Positions 52,498-61,919 are shown, counted from the first letter of the stretch. The stretch is 64,000 nt of DNA from Sunxiuqinia indica (GCF_009847015.1 NZ_WVEM01000016.1:1-64000); one strand, 5' to 3'. Numbers and translations are program-made. Notes: generated by a model not told the origin, from the letters alone.

Positions 52498-53271
52498 ATG
52501 AGTGATATTATTATAAAAACGCCCGAACAGATTGAAGGGATAAGAAAAAGTAGTCAGTTAGCGGGACAGTCATTGGTAATGATTGAGGAATTTGTGAAAC
52601 CTGGGGTGAGTACAGAGTTTTTGAATGCCAGGATTGAGGAATTTGTCCGCGGTCATGGAGCCGTTCCGGCAACGATAGGTTACAATGGTTATCCCAAAGC
52701 AACCTGCATATCACTCAACGATGTTGTATGCCATGGCATACCAAGCGATAGTCAGATTTTGAAAGAAGGTGATATATTGAACATTGATGTAACCACGATT
52801 TTGAATGGTTATTATGGCGATACCAGCAAGATGTACTCGGTTGGCGAAATATCGGAGCATGCAAGCCGATTGATCAAGGCAGCCAAACATTCACTGGATC
52901 TGGGAATTCAGCAGGTGAAGCCAGGTAATTACGTTGGAAACATAGGCTTTGTGATTGGACGATATGCCAAAGCTCAAAAATACAGCGTTGTCTATGAATT
53001 CTGTGGGCATGGAGTAGGGCTGGAGTTTCACGAAGCACCTCAGGTTGATCATATTGCCCGCAAGAATACCGGAGATATTATGCAACCGGGAATGACCTTT
53101 ACCATCGAACCCATGATTAACGAAGGACGGGCGTCAACAAAAGTTGATCGAGAAGATGGATGGACGGCCCGGACAAAAGATGGGAAACTTTCTGCTCAGT
53201 TCGAACACACCATTCTGGTTACCGATGATGGTTATGAAGTACTTTCGGATGTAAGTGGTGATTACCGCTAA
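52498..53271 (+). CDS. map: Methionine aminopeptidase, type I
   Basis: The 257-residue enzyme has all five metal ligands in order: Asp in NIDVTTILNGYYGD (two Asp, near residues 98 and 109), His in EFCGHGVGLEFHEAP near 173, Glu in TIEPMINEG near 204 and Glu in SAQFEHTILVTDDG near 240. It removes initiator Met from new proteins. Length is near E. coli Map (264). The stop is 76 bases upstream of the following kinase gene. Confidence 0.97.
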   Translation: MSDIIIKTPEQIEGIRKSSQLAGQSLVMIEEFVKPGVSTEFLNARIEEFVRGHGAVPATIGYNGYPKATCISLNDVVCHGIPSDSQILKEGDILNIDVTTILNGYYGDTSKMYSVGEISEHASRLIKAAKHSLDLGIQQVKPGNYVGNIGFVIGRYAKAQKYSVVYEFCGHGVGLEFHEAPQVDHIARKNTGDIMQPGMTFTIEPMINEGRASTKVDREDGWTARTKDGKLSAQFEHTILVTDDGYEVLSDVSGDYR

Positions 53272-53347
53272 AGTTTTATCATTTAATATTTTTTGAGTAG
53301 TGTATTAGTCTACTGAATTGGCTATTTTAGTATGAAAATATAATGCT

Positions 53348-54655
53348 GTGAGTAAGCTTTTTGATTACTATTTTAAATTACTACTTTTTAACACGAATGA
53401 TAGCTCATACGAGTTACTGGAAGAAAAGAAGAAGAGCATTCTATTGCATCTTTTCCTCTACCTGTTTTTTTTAGCGATTAGTGTTTCCCTGGTTAGTAAC
53501 ATCTTTCGTGCTGATTACACAACTGCCATTTTCAATGTTAGCTGCTTGATTGTTGGATTATTGACTTTCTATTTATTGCGAAAGGGAAAAAATATATTTA
53601 TTCCGTCCCTCATTTTTGTTATCGTTATTTCAGTTATTAGCACCTACTTTTTTCTAACGGGCGGGAGCAATAATTCCGGCATTGCTTTTATGTTGATGCT
53701 TCCTCTTCCGGTGATTTTAATACTTGGGAAAGAAAGAGGGCTATTGGCTTTGAGCATTTTTTTTGTGTTAAACGCGGTCGCTTATTATGGGTTAAAAGAG
53801 TTCTCTTGGAGTCCTGGTTACAACATCAGTCTCATTTGTCGGCTTTCAATTGTTTTCTTTTTTATTTCTGCAATGGCTTTTGCCAACGAATATGTTTTTG
53901 AAATCCTGTATGGCCGCTTAGAAAAAATATCATCTTCATTAAAGACCAGTCAGCAGAGGTATAAAAACCTGGCGCTAAACAGGGAAAAGTTTCTGTCTGT
54001 TATTTCACATGACTTAAGCGACCACATTGGTAGTTTCATGTCTATTTCAACGCTGTTGAATGAGCAATACGATGAGATATCAGAAGAAGACCGGATGAAA
54101 TTGATTAAACAAATGGCTAATGTTTCGAAAAACAATTATAAGTTGCTCGAGGATCTGTTAAAGTGGTCAACCGTTCAGCTTGATCATATTCCATATTCTC
54201 CGACTGCTTTTAAATTGGAGAGAATCTACCGTGAGGTTATTGAGCTTTTCAATCCCTTGCTTGAAGGGAAAAAGCTCTCAATCTTTCTGAAAATGAAAAG
54301 CAACTCTGAAATATTTGCCGATTATCATATGGCGAGTGCTATCTTAAGGAATCTGGTTTCGAATGCCATAAAATTTTCGCATCTCGAAGGTGAAATACGC
54401 ATTTCGGCAGTCGAAAAGGAGGATAAAATGCTGGTTACTGTTAGCGATCGTGGAATTGGTATGAGCGAAGAATTGCTGCTGCGTTTTAATTCATCACTTT
54501 CGTTTTCAAACCCGGGAACCATTCAGGAACCCGGAACAGGAATTGGATTGATTCTTACCAAAGAGTTTGTTCAGAAAAACGAAGGAGAATTATTCATTAA
54601 AAGTGTGCCAAACGAGGGTACAGAGGTTAGTTTCACCCTACCGTTGGTCGATTAA
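53348..54655 (+). CDS. Membrane sensor histidine kinase
   Basis: The 435-residue protein has six hydrophobic segments in the first half (about 30-190), a short linker, a phosphoacceptor region near 222 with SVISHDLSDHIGSF, and HATPase_c (NLVSNAIKFSHLEG, SDRGIGMSEE, GTGIGLILTKEF). The phosphoacceptor box lacks the Pro usual in HisKA (SHDLRxP); the His remains. I start at GTG 53348 (SKLFDYYFKLL follows), because no in-frame ATG precedes the first membrane helix. No response regulator gene is adjacent, so it is an orphan kinase. The 7TM-like sensor could detect membrane or soluble signals. Confidence 0.85.
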   Translation: MSKLFDYYFKLLLFNTNDSSYELLEEKKKSILLHLFLYLFFLAISVSLVSNIFRADYTTAIFNVSCLIVGLLTFYLLRKGKNIFIPSLIFVIVISVISTYFFLTGGSNNSGIAFMLMLPLPVILILGKERGLLALSIFFVLNAVAYYGLKEFSWSPGYNISLICRLSIVFFFISAMAFANEYVFEILYGRLEKISSSLKTSQQRYKNLALNREKFLSVISHDLSDHIGSFMSISTLLNEQYDEISEEDRMKLIKQMANVSKNNYKLLEDLLKWSTVQLDHIPYSPTAFKLERIYREVIELFNPLLEGKKLSIFLKMKSNSEIFADYHMASAILRNLVSNAIKFSHLEGEIRISAVEKEDKMLVTVSDRGIGMSEELLLRFNSSLSFSNPGTIQEPGTGIGLILTKEFVQKNEGELFIKSVPNEGTEVSFTLPLVD

Positions 54656-54708
54656 GGAATGTGGTCCTCTTTCATGAATCTGAATAATAACACACCAAGT
54701 ATAAATTT

Positions 54709-54716
54709 TACCTTTG
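54709..54716 (+). promoter_or_regulatory. -7 box for the Cpn10-like gene
   Basis: TACCTTTG matches TAnnTTTG, 13 bases upstream of the ATG at 54730, giving a very short leader. Confidence 0.45.
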
Positions 54717-54729
54717 TAGAAAAAAAAAC

Positions 54730-55113
54730 ATGTCTCTAGTTATAGAAGAAAAGGATCTCGAAAAATTTATCATGATAGGAGATCGGGTGTTGATTAAACC
54801 CAAACACCCGAAAAACAAGACAAAATCTGGATTGTACCTTCCTCCAACTGTTCAGGAAAATGAAAAAACACAAAGTGGTTACATTGTAAAAGTAGGTCCG
54901 GGATATCCAATTCCATCAATCACTGATGAAAGTGAACCATGGGAACGGCCGAAAAATGAAGCCAAATATATTCCATTGCAGGTAAATGTTGGCGACTTGG
55001 CAATTTATCTGGCAAAGAGTGGTTTTGAAATTGAATTCAAGAAAGAAAAATATATTATTTTGCCACATGCTTCAATTTTAATGATCATTCGCGACGAAGA
55101 ATTGTTAAAATAA
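54730..55113 (+). CDS. GroES/Cpn10-like co-chaperonin family protein
   Basis: The 127-residue protein has a Cpn10 fold: FIMIGDRVLIKPKHPKNKTKSGLYLPPTVQE split around residues 13-44, GYIVKVGPGYPIP near 50 (the GroES GxVxxVGxG strand) and LPHASILMIIRDEELL at the end. An insertion after the VGPG strand (about 57-80) and a different mobile loop set it apart from classical GroES. Bacteroidota carry this second Cpn10-like family besides true groES. No groEL is adjacent, so its partner is unclear. Confidence 0.88.
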   Translation: MSLVIEEKDLEKFIMIGDRVLIKPKHPKNKTKSGLYLPPTVQENEKTQSGYIVKVGPGYPIPSITDESEPWERPKNEAKYIPLQVNVGDLAIYLAKSGFEIEFKKEKYIILPHASILMIIRDEELLK

Positions 55114-55293
55114 TACGAATCGTTCAATCTTCGGACTATTGTTTTGTTTGATTTTACGAATCGTAAATAAAACGATATTGATAATTTCAAATTGAAAGAA
55201 AATTAACTATTGAATCAAGTTTTTTAATAAATTGCGCCCGTTTTTGATCCAGTCAGGAATATGGAGTTTTTCTAAACTGTTAAATAATTAAAT

Positions 55294-56586
55294 ATGAATC
55301 CACAAGCTGAAGAATTAAACAAAATTATTCAAGCTAAACATCCAGTTGTTTACGATCTTTTGTCTGATAAAGGAAAGAATATCTTTTTTCCTAAGAAAGG
55401 GATTTTAGGACAAACAGCTGATGCAAAAGGCACAAAAATAAATGCCACCATTGGAGCAGCTGTTGAGGATAATGGCAGTCCAATGCGTTTGGGCAGTATT
55501 GAATCAAACGTTAAGTTAGATCCTTCATTGGTTTTTCCATATGCACCAAGCTATGGCCGTCCTGATATTCGTGCGAAATGGAAAAGCATGATTTACGAGA
55601 AAAATCCGACTTTAAGAAATAAGGAATTAAGTGTGCCTGTTGTAACCAATGCTTTAACTCACGGTGTAAGCATGGCCGGGTATCTGTTTTTAAATGAAGG
55701 CGAAAAGGTAATTGTTCCCGACTTGTTCTGGGGAAATTATAACTTGATTTTGAACCATGCCTATGGGGCTGAAGTATCCAAATTTAACCTTTTTAATGAT
55801 GGTGGTTTTGACGTTGATTCATTCAAAACTAAATTAGCAGAAGGCGGAATTGGTAAAAAAGTACTGATTCTAAATTTCCCCAACAATCCGACAGGGTACA
55901 CTCCAACAACGGATGAGATCAAAGACATCGTCATGGTAATTAAAGAATCAGCAGAGCAAGGCAATAAAATTGTTGTTTTCTCCGACGATGCTTATTTCGG
56001 ACTGGTGTATGAAGATGGCATTGAAAAGGAAAGTATCTTTTCGTTTCTATGCGACCTGCACGAGAATGTATTGGCGCTGAAAATTGACGGTCCTACAAAA
56101 GAAGATTACGTTTGGGGATTCCGCGTAGGATTTATGACTTATGGTATTAAAGGTGGCGATACTGAATTGTATACCGCCCTTGAAGCTAAAACTGCCGGAG
56201 CTGTTCGTGGAAACATCTCCAACGCAGCAAATATCTCTCAATCGCTACTCTTGAAAGCATTTGAAGATGAAGCTTACCAAGCGCAAAAAGCGGAAAAGTT
56301 TGATATCATGAACAAACGATATCACGCAGTAAAAGAAGCACTAAAAGAAGAAAAGTATGCTGAGTATTTTACAGCATTACCATACAACTCTGGCTATTTT
56401 ATGTGTGTTCAGCTTGCTGAAGGATTAGACGGAGAACAAATCCGCAAAATATTGATTAACAATTACAGCATTGGACTGATCAACTTGAATAACGTGCTGC
56501 GTGTTGCATTTTCGGCCGTAGCAGCTGCAGATGTTAACGAGTTGTTCGAAGGAATATATAATGCATGTAAAGATTCGAAGCAATAA
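55294..56586 (+). CDS. PLP-dependent class I/II aminotransferase
   Basis: The 430-residue protein has a fold type I aminotransferase pattern: PYAPSYGRPDIRAKW near residue 89, VTNALTHGVSMAGYLFL near 119, ILNFPNNPTGYTPT near 190, SDDAYFGLVY near 230 and the PLP lysine in ALKIDGPTKEDYVWGFRVGF near 270. It transfers amino groups between amino acids and 2-oxo acids in the cytoplasm. The subgroup with the KGTKINATIGAAVED start is common in Bacteroidota and often annotated only as aminotransferase; substrate unknown. A terminator follows at 56608-56643. Confidence 0.92.
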   Translation: MNPQAEELNKIIQAKHPVVYDLLSDKGKNIFFPKKGILGQTADAKGTKINATIGAAVEDNGSPMRLGSIESNVKLDPSLVFPYAPSYGRPDIRAKWKSMIYEKNPTLRNKELSVPVVTNALTHGVSMAGYLFLNEGEKVIVPDLFWGNYNLILNHAYGAEVSKFNLFNDGGFDVDSFKTKLAEGGIGKKVLILNFPNNPTGYTPTTDEIKDIVMVIKESAEQGNKIVVFSDDAYFGLVYEDGIEKESIFSFLCDLHENVLALKIDGPTKEDYVWGFRVGFMTYGIKGGDTELYTALEAKTAGAVRGNISNAANISQSLLLKAFEDEAYQAQKAEKFDIMNKRYHAVKEALKEEKYAEYFTALPYNSGYFMCVQLAEGLDGEQIRKILINNYSIGLINLNNVLRVAFSAVAAADVNELFEGIYNACKDSKQ

Positions 56587-56607
56587 AATAAATAATTGAC
56601 TAATGAT

Positions 56608-56643
56608 AAGTGCCTTCTCATTATTGGGGAGGCACTTTTTTTT
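56608..56643 (+). terminator. Terminator after the aminotransferase gene
   Basis: AAGTGCCTTCTC pairs with GGGGAGGCACTT (two G-T wobbles) around a 6-base loop and is followed by eight T. It overlaps the 3' end of the convergent exonuclease gene. Confidence 0.85.
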
Positions 56644-57364
56644 ACACGACTTCCATATTTTCCATTGGGATTATTTCCTCGCCTTTATAGCGCAGCAGTA
56701 GGTTAGCTACTGCCAAGGTATCTTTCTCGCAATATCGAATGATTCTGTCAATTTCTCCGTCATTGTAATAAACACTGGCCACCTGGCTGCCGTCAATATC
56801 GTCCTTTGGAGTTGGGATGTTGAAGACAGCACAAAGCAAGTTCAGTGACGTATAGTTTTTGTAATCGCCAAATTTCCAAAGTTGCAAGGTGTCCATTAAT
56901 CGGTCTTTAACTTCCCAGGGTTTCATGCCCGCAATATCCAGCGATTTTGGAAGCGGCAGACCGTTGATCAGAGTTCGCCTGGCAATATACGGGTAGTCAA
57001 ATTCTTGTCCGTTGTGGGCGCAAATTCGTCTTCCCGGATGCGACATAAATTTATTGAGCATGTCGTTAAACTGGCTTAGCAGTTTTTTCTCATTGTCATC
57101 AAAAAACGACTTAACCCGGTAGAATCGTTCCCCTTGCTTTTGTGTGACAACTCCGGCTGATATGCAAATTATTTTTCCAAATTCAGCATATATCCCGGCG
57201 CGTTCGTATACGTCGCCGGCGGTTTGATCATCAGTTCTGAAATAGGTTGATTTTTTATCCCATAACTGCTGAAATACCTCAGGTAGTTCTCCAAAATCAG
57301 GCTGTTGTGGTACCGTTTCAATATCGATAAACAGGATGTCTTCTACATTTAATTGAGTGAGCAT
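56642..57364 (-). CDS. 3'-5' exonuclease of the PolB-exo-like family
   Basis: The 240-residue protein is a DEDD-type exonuclease: ILFIDIETVPQQP near residue 11 (DxE), CAHNGQEFDYPYIARR near 115 (third acidic residue), and the final acidic motif YCEKDTLAVANLLLRY near 213. This resembles the free-standing PolB proofreading exonuclease family seen in Bacteroidota (PF10108-like). Likely role is DNA or RNA 3'-end trimming in the cytoplasm; partner unknown. Its ATG lies 2 bases after the udk stop, so the two are co-transcribed. Confidence 0.88.
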   Translation of the reverse strand: MLTQLNVEDILFIDIETVPQQPDFGELPEVFQQLWDKKSTYFRTDDQTAGDVYERAGIYAEFGKIICISAGVVTQKQGERFYRVKSFFDDNEKKLLSQFNDMLNKFMSHPGRRICAHNGQEFDYPYIARRTLINGLPLPKSLDIAGMKPWEVKDRLMDTLQLWKFGDYKNYTSLNLLCAVFNIPTPKDDIDGSQVASVYYNDGEIDRIIRYCEKDTLAVANLLLRYKGEEIIPMENMEVV

Positions 57365-57366
57365 GG

Positions 57367-57972
57367 TTATAGGTTTTGTTTGATGAAATTGGTGAAAATA
57401 TTGATCGCCACCGTATTGTTGCCACCTTGTGGAATGATGATGTCGGCAAACCGTTTGGTGGGCTCTATAAATTGCAAATGGCTTGGTCGAACGGTTTCTT
57501 CGTATCGTGTTAGTACCTCCTCAACATTGCGTCCTCGCTCAATAATGTCGCGTTGGATAACCCGCGAAAGACGGAGATCCGAATCGCAATCGACGAAAGC
57601 TTTAATGTCCATCATTTTGCGCAACGAAGCGTTAGACAGCACTAAAATCCCTTCAACAATTAATACTGATTTTGGATGAATTGTTCGAGTAGTTTCTTGT
57701 CTGGTGCAGCTTAAATAGGAATAGGTTGGCTCTTCAATACTCTTTCCTTCCTTTAGTTCCGCCAAGTGCTTAGTTAGTAGACTAAATTCAATGGAATCAG
57801 GGTGATCAAAATTTATTTCCTTGCGTCGTTCCATTGGAATATGGCTGCTATCGCGGTAATAGGAGTCCTGCGAGATGACAGCTACTTCGTTTTGAGGTAG
57901 TTGTTCTATGATTTTTCGGACAACCGTTGTTTTGCCTGAGCCGGTTCCGCCAGCAATACCGATAATGATCAT
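57367..57972 (-). CDS. udk: Uridine kinase
   Basis: The 201-residue enzyme has the P-loop GIAGGTGSGKTTV (near residue 4), the ISQDSYYRDSSHIPMERR segment near 34, FDHPDSIEFSLL near 55, EEPTYSYLSCTR near 80 and a VLIVEGILVLSN strand near 103. It phosphorylates uridine and cytidine using a nucleoside triphosphate in pyrimidine salvage. First gene of a two-gene operon with the exonuclease. Confidence 0.96.
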   Translation of the reverse strand: MIIIGIAGGTGSGKTTVVRKIIEQLPQNEVAVISQDSYYRDSSHIPMERRKEINFDHPDSIEFSLLTKHLAELKEGKSIEEPTYSYLSCTRQETTRTIHPKSVLIVEGILVLSNASLRKMMDIKAFVDCDSDLRLSRVIQRDIIERGRNVEEVLTRYEETVRPSHLQFIEPTKRFADIIIPQGGNNTVAINIFTNFIKQNL

Positions 57973-58105
57973 TCTTGTATAATTTTGAAGTAAAGATAAA
58001 CAAGCCCAAACGTTTTTCTATATTCTAATGGTTGTTTATGGCTCTATAGTTGGAAAATATTACCTTCGCAAACGAAAAACAAACCGTAACCAAATTTTTT
58101 TTGAT

Positions 58106-58405
58106 ATGATAAATCATGTTGTTCTTTTCAAATTAAAAGGATATCCTGAAGCTGAAAAAGAAGCCGTGATCCGGAAAGTGAAATCAGCGTTGGAAGCACT
58201 AAAAAGTAAGATTGAACAAGTTAAACATTTAGAAGTTGGTTTAAATTACGAATTGAATGCAAAATCGTATGATATTTGCCTGATTTCGCATTTTGAATCG
58301 CTATCTGATTTGGATGTTTACCGTGTTCATCCGGAGCATTTAAAAGTGGTGGAGCTGATTAATGAAACTACAGTAGAACGTGCAGCAGTTGATTTTGAGT
58401 TCTAA
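58106..58405 (+). CDS. Dabb-family (stress-responsive A/B barrel) protein
   Basis: From ATG at 58106 the 99 residues match a single Dabb domain: MINHVVLFKLKGYPEAEKEA at the start, VKHLEVGLNYE near 50 and SHFESLSDLDVYRVHPEHLKVV near 65-87. Dabb proteins form small dimeric ferredoxin-like barrels; some act as monooxygenases or stress proteins, function here unknown. A longer frame from 58028 (26 more codons) is unlikely because it runs through a TACCTTCG promoter-like box near 58061. Confidence 0.88.
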   Translation: MINHVVLFKLKGYPEAEKEAVIRKVKSALEALKSKIEQVKHLEVGLNYELNAKSYDICLISHFESLSDLDVYRVHPEHLKVVELINETTVERAAVDFEF

Positions 58406-58426
58406 AAAAAACATTAAAACCAATCA

Positions 58427-59407
58427 ATGAAAAGCTTATATCCTTTGAAGTTTAAATCCCAGTTTATGGATAAAATCTGGGGTGGAAATAAGATTAAAAC
58501 ACATCTAGGAAAAGATTTTGGGAATTTGCCCAATTGTGGCGAAAGTTGGGAAATATCCGGAGTTCAGGATCATGTGTCGGTAGTTGAGAATGGCTTTTTG
58601 GCAGGAAATAGCCTGGAAGAGCTGATTGAAATATACATGGGCGAATTGGTCGGTGACAAAGTGTATGAGAAATTTGGTGTCGAGTTTCCACTTTTAATTA
58701 AGTTTATTGATGCGAATGATGATCTTTCTATCCAGGTACATCCTGATGATGAGCTGTCGAAAAAACGGCATCAGGCTTTCGGGAAGACTGAGATGTGGTA
58801 TGTGATGCAGGCTGATAAAGGGGCTAAACTGAACCTGGGCTTTAAAAGTGAATTGACACAAGATCAATACCTGGAAAAATTCAATGCTGGTCAACTCATG
58901 GAAATTCTCAACTTTGAGGAGGTAAGCGAAGGAGACGTGTTGTTTATGCCGGCAGGTCGTGTACATGCAATTGGCCGTGGCGTGATGGTTGCAGAGATTC
59001 AGCAAACTTCTGATGTCACCTATCGTATTTACGATTACGACCGAAAAGATGCGCAGGGGAATGGGCGTGAGTTGCATACCGAGTTAGCTTTGGATGCCAT
59101 TGATTTCGCAGTACCGGAGTCTTATAAAACGGATTATACACCGAAGCAAAATGAACCGGTAGAAGTTGTAACGTGTGACTACTTTACAACAAATGTGCTT
59201 GAGTTAGATCAAAAACTGGAGCGCGACTTTCATAAAAAGGATACTTTTGTGATTTACATTTGCCTGGAAGGAGATTTGGAAATTGAATATCAGGAAGGAC
59301 TTGAAACGGTTAAGAAAGGTGATACAATACTGGTTCCTGCGGCTTTGGAGCATTTTATCCTCACCCCACAAAGTAAAGGTGTAAAGCTATTGGAAGTTTA
59401 TTTGTAA
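58427..59407 (+). CDS. manA: Mannose-6-phosphate isomerase, class I
   Basis: The 326-residue protein has the type I PMI pattern: PLKFKSQFMDKIWGGNKI near residue 6, CGESWEISG near 37, the zinc-site stretch QVHPDDELSKKRHQAFGKTEMWYVM split around 103-127 (His and Glu ligands), and AGRVHAIGRGVMVAEIQQTSD near 176-196 with the catalytic-loop Arg and the third His. It interconverts mannose-6-phosphate and fructose-6-phosphate. The gap to the Dabb gene is 21 bases, so they may be co-transcribed. Confidence 0.94.
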   Translation: MKSLYPLKFKSQFMDKIWGGNKIKTHLGKDFGNLPNCGESWEISGVQDHVSVVENGFLAGNSLEELIEIYMGELVGDKVYEKFGVEFPLLIKFIDANDDLSIQVHPDDELSKKRHQAFGKTEMWYVMQADKGAKLNLGFKSELTQDQYLEKFNAGQLMEILNFEEVSEGDVLFMPAGRVHAIGRGVMVAEIQQTSDVTYRIYDYDRKDAQGNGRELHTELALDAIDFAVPESYKTDYTPKQNEPVEVVTCDYFTTNVLELDQKLERDFHKKDTFVIYICLEGDLEIEYQEGLETVKKGDTILVPAALEHFILTPQSKGVKLLEVYL

Positions 59408-59495
59408 TAGAGAATTAATCTCGCTGGTCATTGCTGCTGATATTTATTACAGTAATTACTGACACCGAATTTGGAACTTGAAATTTATTGAAGTT

Positions 59496-60083
59496 ATGGA
59501 GATAAAAAATGCCCGGTTTTTAATGAGTAATTCAGATGTCAGTAAATGTCCAGCTCCCAATAAGCCGGAATTTGCTTTTATTGGCCGGTCAAATGTGGGC
59601 AAATCTTCGTTGATCAATATGATGACCGGGCAGAAAAAATTAGCCAAAACTTCTTCGCGCCCGGGGAAGACTCAGTTAATTAATCATTTTGTAATCAATG
59701 ATGATTGGTATTTGGTTGATTTACCTGGTTACGGTTATGCCAAAGTTTCGAAAAAAAGCAAACAGAAATTTCAAGCTTATATTGTCGATTATGTGTTGAA
59801 AAGACAAAGTCTGTATTGCCTGTTTGTTTTGATCGATTGCAGACATGAGCCTCAGCAAATCGACCTGGAATTTATTAATTGGTTGGGTGAAAAAGAGGTG
59901 CCTTTTGCTTTAATCTTCACTAAAGCTGATAAGCTTGGGACGAACCAATTAGCCAAAAATATGACAGAGTACAAGGAAACGCTATTGAAGCAGTGGGAGG
60001 AACTACCTCCTGTTCTGGTTAGTTCGGCAGAAAATGGCATGGGGCGAGAAGAAATATTAAACTTCATTGAGCAAAGTATCTGA
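59496..60083 (+). CDS. engB: Ribosome biogenesis GTP-binding protein EngB (YsxC)
   Basis: The 195-residue GTPase has G1 [10 protein letters not shown] near residue 27, G2 TSRPGKTQ near 53, G3 DLPGYG near 73, and G4 TKADKLG near 139, with the [20 protein letters not shown] switch region typical of EngB. It helps assemble the 50S ribosomal subunit. I chose ATG 59496 ([15 protein letters not shown]), the usual family N-terminus, over an ATG six codons upstream. Confidence 0.96.
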   Translation: MEIKNARFLMSNSDVSKCPAPNKPEFAFIGRSNVGKSSLINMMTGQKKLAKTSSRPGKTQLINHFVINDDWYLVDLPGYGYAKVSKKSKQKFQAYIVDYVLKRQSLYCLFVLIDCRHEPQQIDLEFINWLGEKEVPFALIFTKADKLGTNQLAKNMTEYKETLLKQWEELPPVLVSSAENGMGREEILNFIEQSI

Positions 60084-60195
60084 ATTAGTTTTTTTTCTGT
60101 TAGAAAACAGGGATTTATGCTATTCGTGAAGTGCTTTGTATGCAATTTAAATGAACTTCCAATTCATACAGGTAAAGATATTTTAAAGATTTTTT

Positions 60196-60203
60196 TACCT
60201 TTG
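60196..60203 (+). promoter_or_regulatory. -7 box for prs
   Basis: TACCTTTG matches TAnnTTTG, 37 bases upstream of the prs ATG. Confidence 0.45.
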
Positions 60204-60240
60204 CCCGCGATCCCAAGCTACATAAATTAAAAGAAAAAAA

Positions 60241-61179
60241 ATGTCAAAAAAGGCTCCGTTAAAGATTTTTACAGGTACGGCAACAAAGTATCTAACTACA
60301 GAGATTTGTAAAAGTGTTAATGTTGACCTGGGAAAATCTTCCTGTCCTGTTTTTGCAGATGGTGAGTTTGAACCCTGTTTTGAAGAAACAATCCGTGGAG
60401 CGCATGTTTTTCTGGTGCAATCAACCTTCCCTACAGCCGACAACTTATTGGAGCTGTTGTTGATGATAGACGCGGCCAAAAGAGCTTCAGCGTATAAAAT
60501 TATTGCTTGTATCCCATATTTTGGGTATGCTCGCCAGGATAGAAAGGATAAACCACGGGTTTCTATTGGAGCAAAGTTAATGGCCGATCTGCTTTCAGCA
60601 GCTGGAGTCGATCGCATTATCACCATGGATTTGCACGCTGATCAAATTCAGGGGTTCTTTAATGTTCCTGTTGATCACTTGTTTGCCTCAGCGATGTTTA
60701 TTCCTTTTATTAAGAAAATGGGATTACGTGATATTGTGATTGCTTCGCCAGATGTTGGTGGAACGAAACGAGCCAATACTTATGCTCGAATGCTTGGAAC
60801 CGATATGGTAATATGTCACAAGTCGAGAGCTAAAGCTAATGTTGTAGGAAGCATGACCTTGATTGGTGACGTGCGTGACAAAGATGTGATTATTGTTGAT
60901 GACTTGATTGATACAGCAGGAACAATAACTAAGGCGGCTGGTTTGATGATCAAAGAAGGAGCAAATTCGGTTCGGGCATTTGCTGCTCATGGTTTACTCT
61001 CAGAGCCTGCATACGAACGAATCGAAGAATCTGCATTGCAGGAGGTTTACTTCACCAATTCGATACCACCCAAAAAGGAATCAAAAAAAATTAAATATAT
61101 TTCAGTAGCCGAAGCGTTTGGAGAGGCTATTCAGCGAGTGTATAGAAATGAGTCAATAAGTTCGCTTTTCTTTAAATAA
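60241..61179 (+). CDS. prs: Ribose-phosphate pyrophosphokinase
   Basis: The 312-residue enzyme has the PRPP synthetase pattern: FADGEFEPCFEETIRGAHVFLVQS split around residues 38-61, the PFGYARQDRK-like YFGYARQDRK flexible loop near 97, MDLHADQIQGFFNVPVDHL near 129, and the PRPP-binding VIIVDDLIDTAGTITKAA near 219. It makes PRPP from ribose-5-phosphate and ATP for nucleotide, His and Trp synthesis. It precedes rplY, a common pairing in bacteria. Confidence 0.97.
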   Translation: MSKKAPLKIFTGTATKYLTTEICKSVNVDLGKSSCPVFADGEFEPCFEETIRGAHVFLVQSTFPTADNLLELLLMIDAAKRASAYKIIACIPYFGYARQDRKDKPRVSIGAKLMADLLSAAGVDRIITMDLHADQIQGFFNVPVDHLFASAMFIPFIKKMGLRDIVIASPDVGGTKRANTYARMLGTDMVICHKSRAKANVVGSMTLIGDVRDKDVIIVDDLIDTAGTITKAAGLMIKEGANSVRAFAAHGLLSEPAYERIEESALQEVYFTNSIPPKKESKKIKYISVAEAFGEAIQRVYRNESISSLFFK

Positions 61180-61184
61180 TTTGA

Positions 61185-61192
61185 TACATTTG
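61185..61192 (+). promoter_or_regulatory. -7 box for rplY
   Basis: TACATTTG matches TAnnTTTG and lies 6 bases after the prs stop. It gives rplY a leader of about 90 nt that contains a small hairpin (CCCTTTT with AAAAGGG, 61234-61252), perhaps a ribosomal-protein leader. Confidence 0.45.
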
Positions 61193-61286
61193 CACCGCTT
61201 TTTCAACGGCATAGTAGTTATGTATGCTGTTTGCCCTTTTATAAAAAAAGGGAGGGCTGAGTACCATAATTTAAAAATATTAAAAA

Positions 61287-61919
61287 ATGAAATCAATTGA
61301 AGTTAAAGGCCATTTAAGAGAAGGTCTTGGAAAAAAAGAATCGAAAAAATTAAGAAGTGAAGGAAAAGTTCCATGTGTTTTGTATGGAAATGAGGAACCA
61401 ATTCATTTTTATGCAGATGCAGCTGCTTTTCGTCCATTAGTATATACACCAAACGTATATCTGCTTGATTTGGATATTGACGGAACTGTTTATAAAGCAA
61501 TTATGCAAGATGTTCAATTTCATCCGGTTGATGATCAGGTGCTTCATGTTGACTTTTTGAAAACGACCGATGAAAAACCAGTTAAAATTGAAGTTCCGAT
61601 TAAAGTTTCGGGTTATGCAAAAGGTATGAAAACCGGTGGTAAGTTGAAAGTGAACCTACGCCGTTTGAAAGTTAAAGCTTTAGCAAAAGACCTTCCTGAT
61701 ACGATCAAGATCGACATTACTAATCTTGAGTTGGGAGATAGCTTTAAAGTTGGCTCACTGGAAATGGAGAATATCGAATTCTTGAATAACAAATCAGTGC
61801 CTGTTGTTTCTATTGTTATTACACGTGCTGCCCGTGCAGCGCTTGGGTTAGCACCTCTTCCAGAGGATGAGCCTGAAGAAGTAGAAACTGAAGGAGCAGA
61901 AGCAGCTTCTGAAGAATAG
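61287..61919 (+). CDS. rplY: 50S ribosomal protein L25 (CTC type)
   Basis: The 210-residue protein has the L25 5S-rRNA-binding domain (about 1-95, with EVKGHLREGLGKKESKKLRSEGKVPCVLYG split around 4-33) and the CTC-type C-terminal beta domain (about 96-185, KIEVPIKVSGYAKG), ending in an acidic Glu-rich tail. The longer CTC form is typical outside enterobacteria. It precedes pth, as in many genomes. Confidence 0.96.
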   Translation: MKSIEVKGHLREGLGKKESKKLRSEGKVPCVLYGNEEPIHFYADAAAFRPLVYTPNVYLLDLDIDGTVYKAIMQDVQFHPVDDQVLHVDFLKTTDEKPVKIEVPIKVSGYAKGMKTGGKLKVNLRRLKVKALAKDLPDTIKIDITNLELGDSFKVGSLEMENIEFLNNKSVPVVSIVITRAARAALGLAPLPEDEPEEVETEGAEAASEE

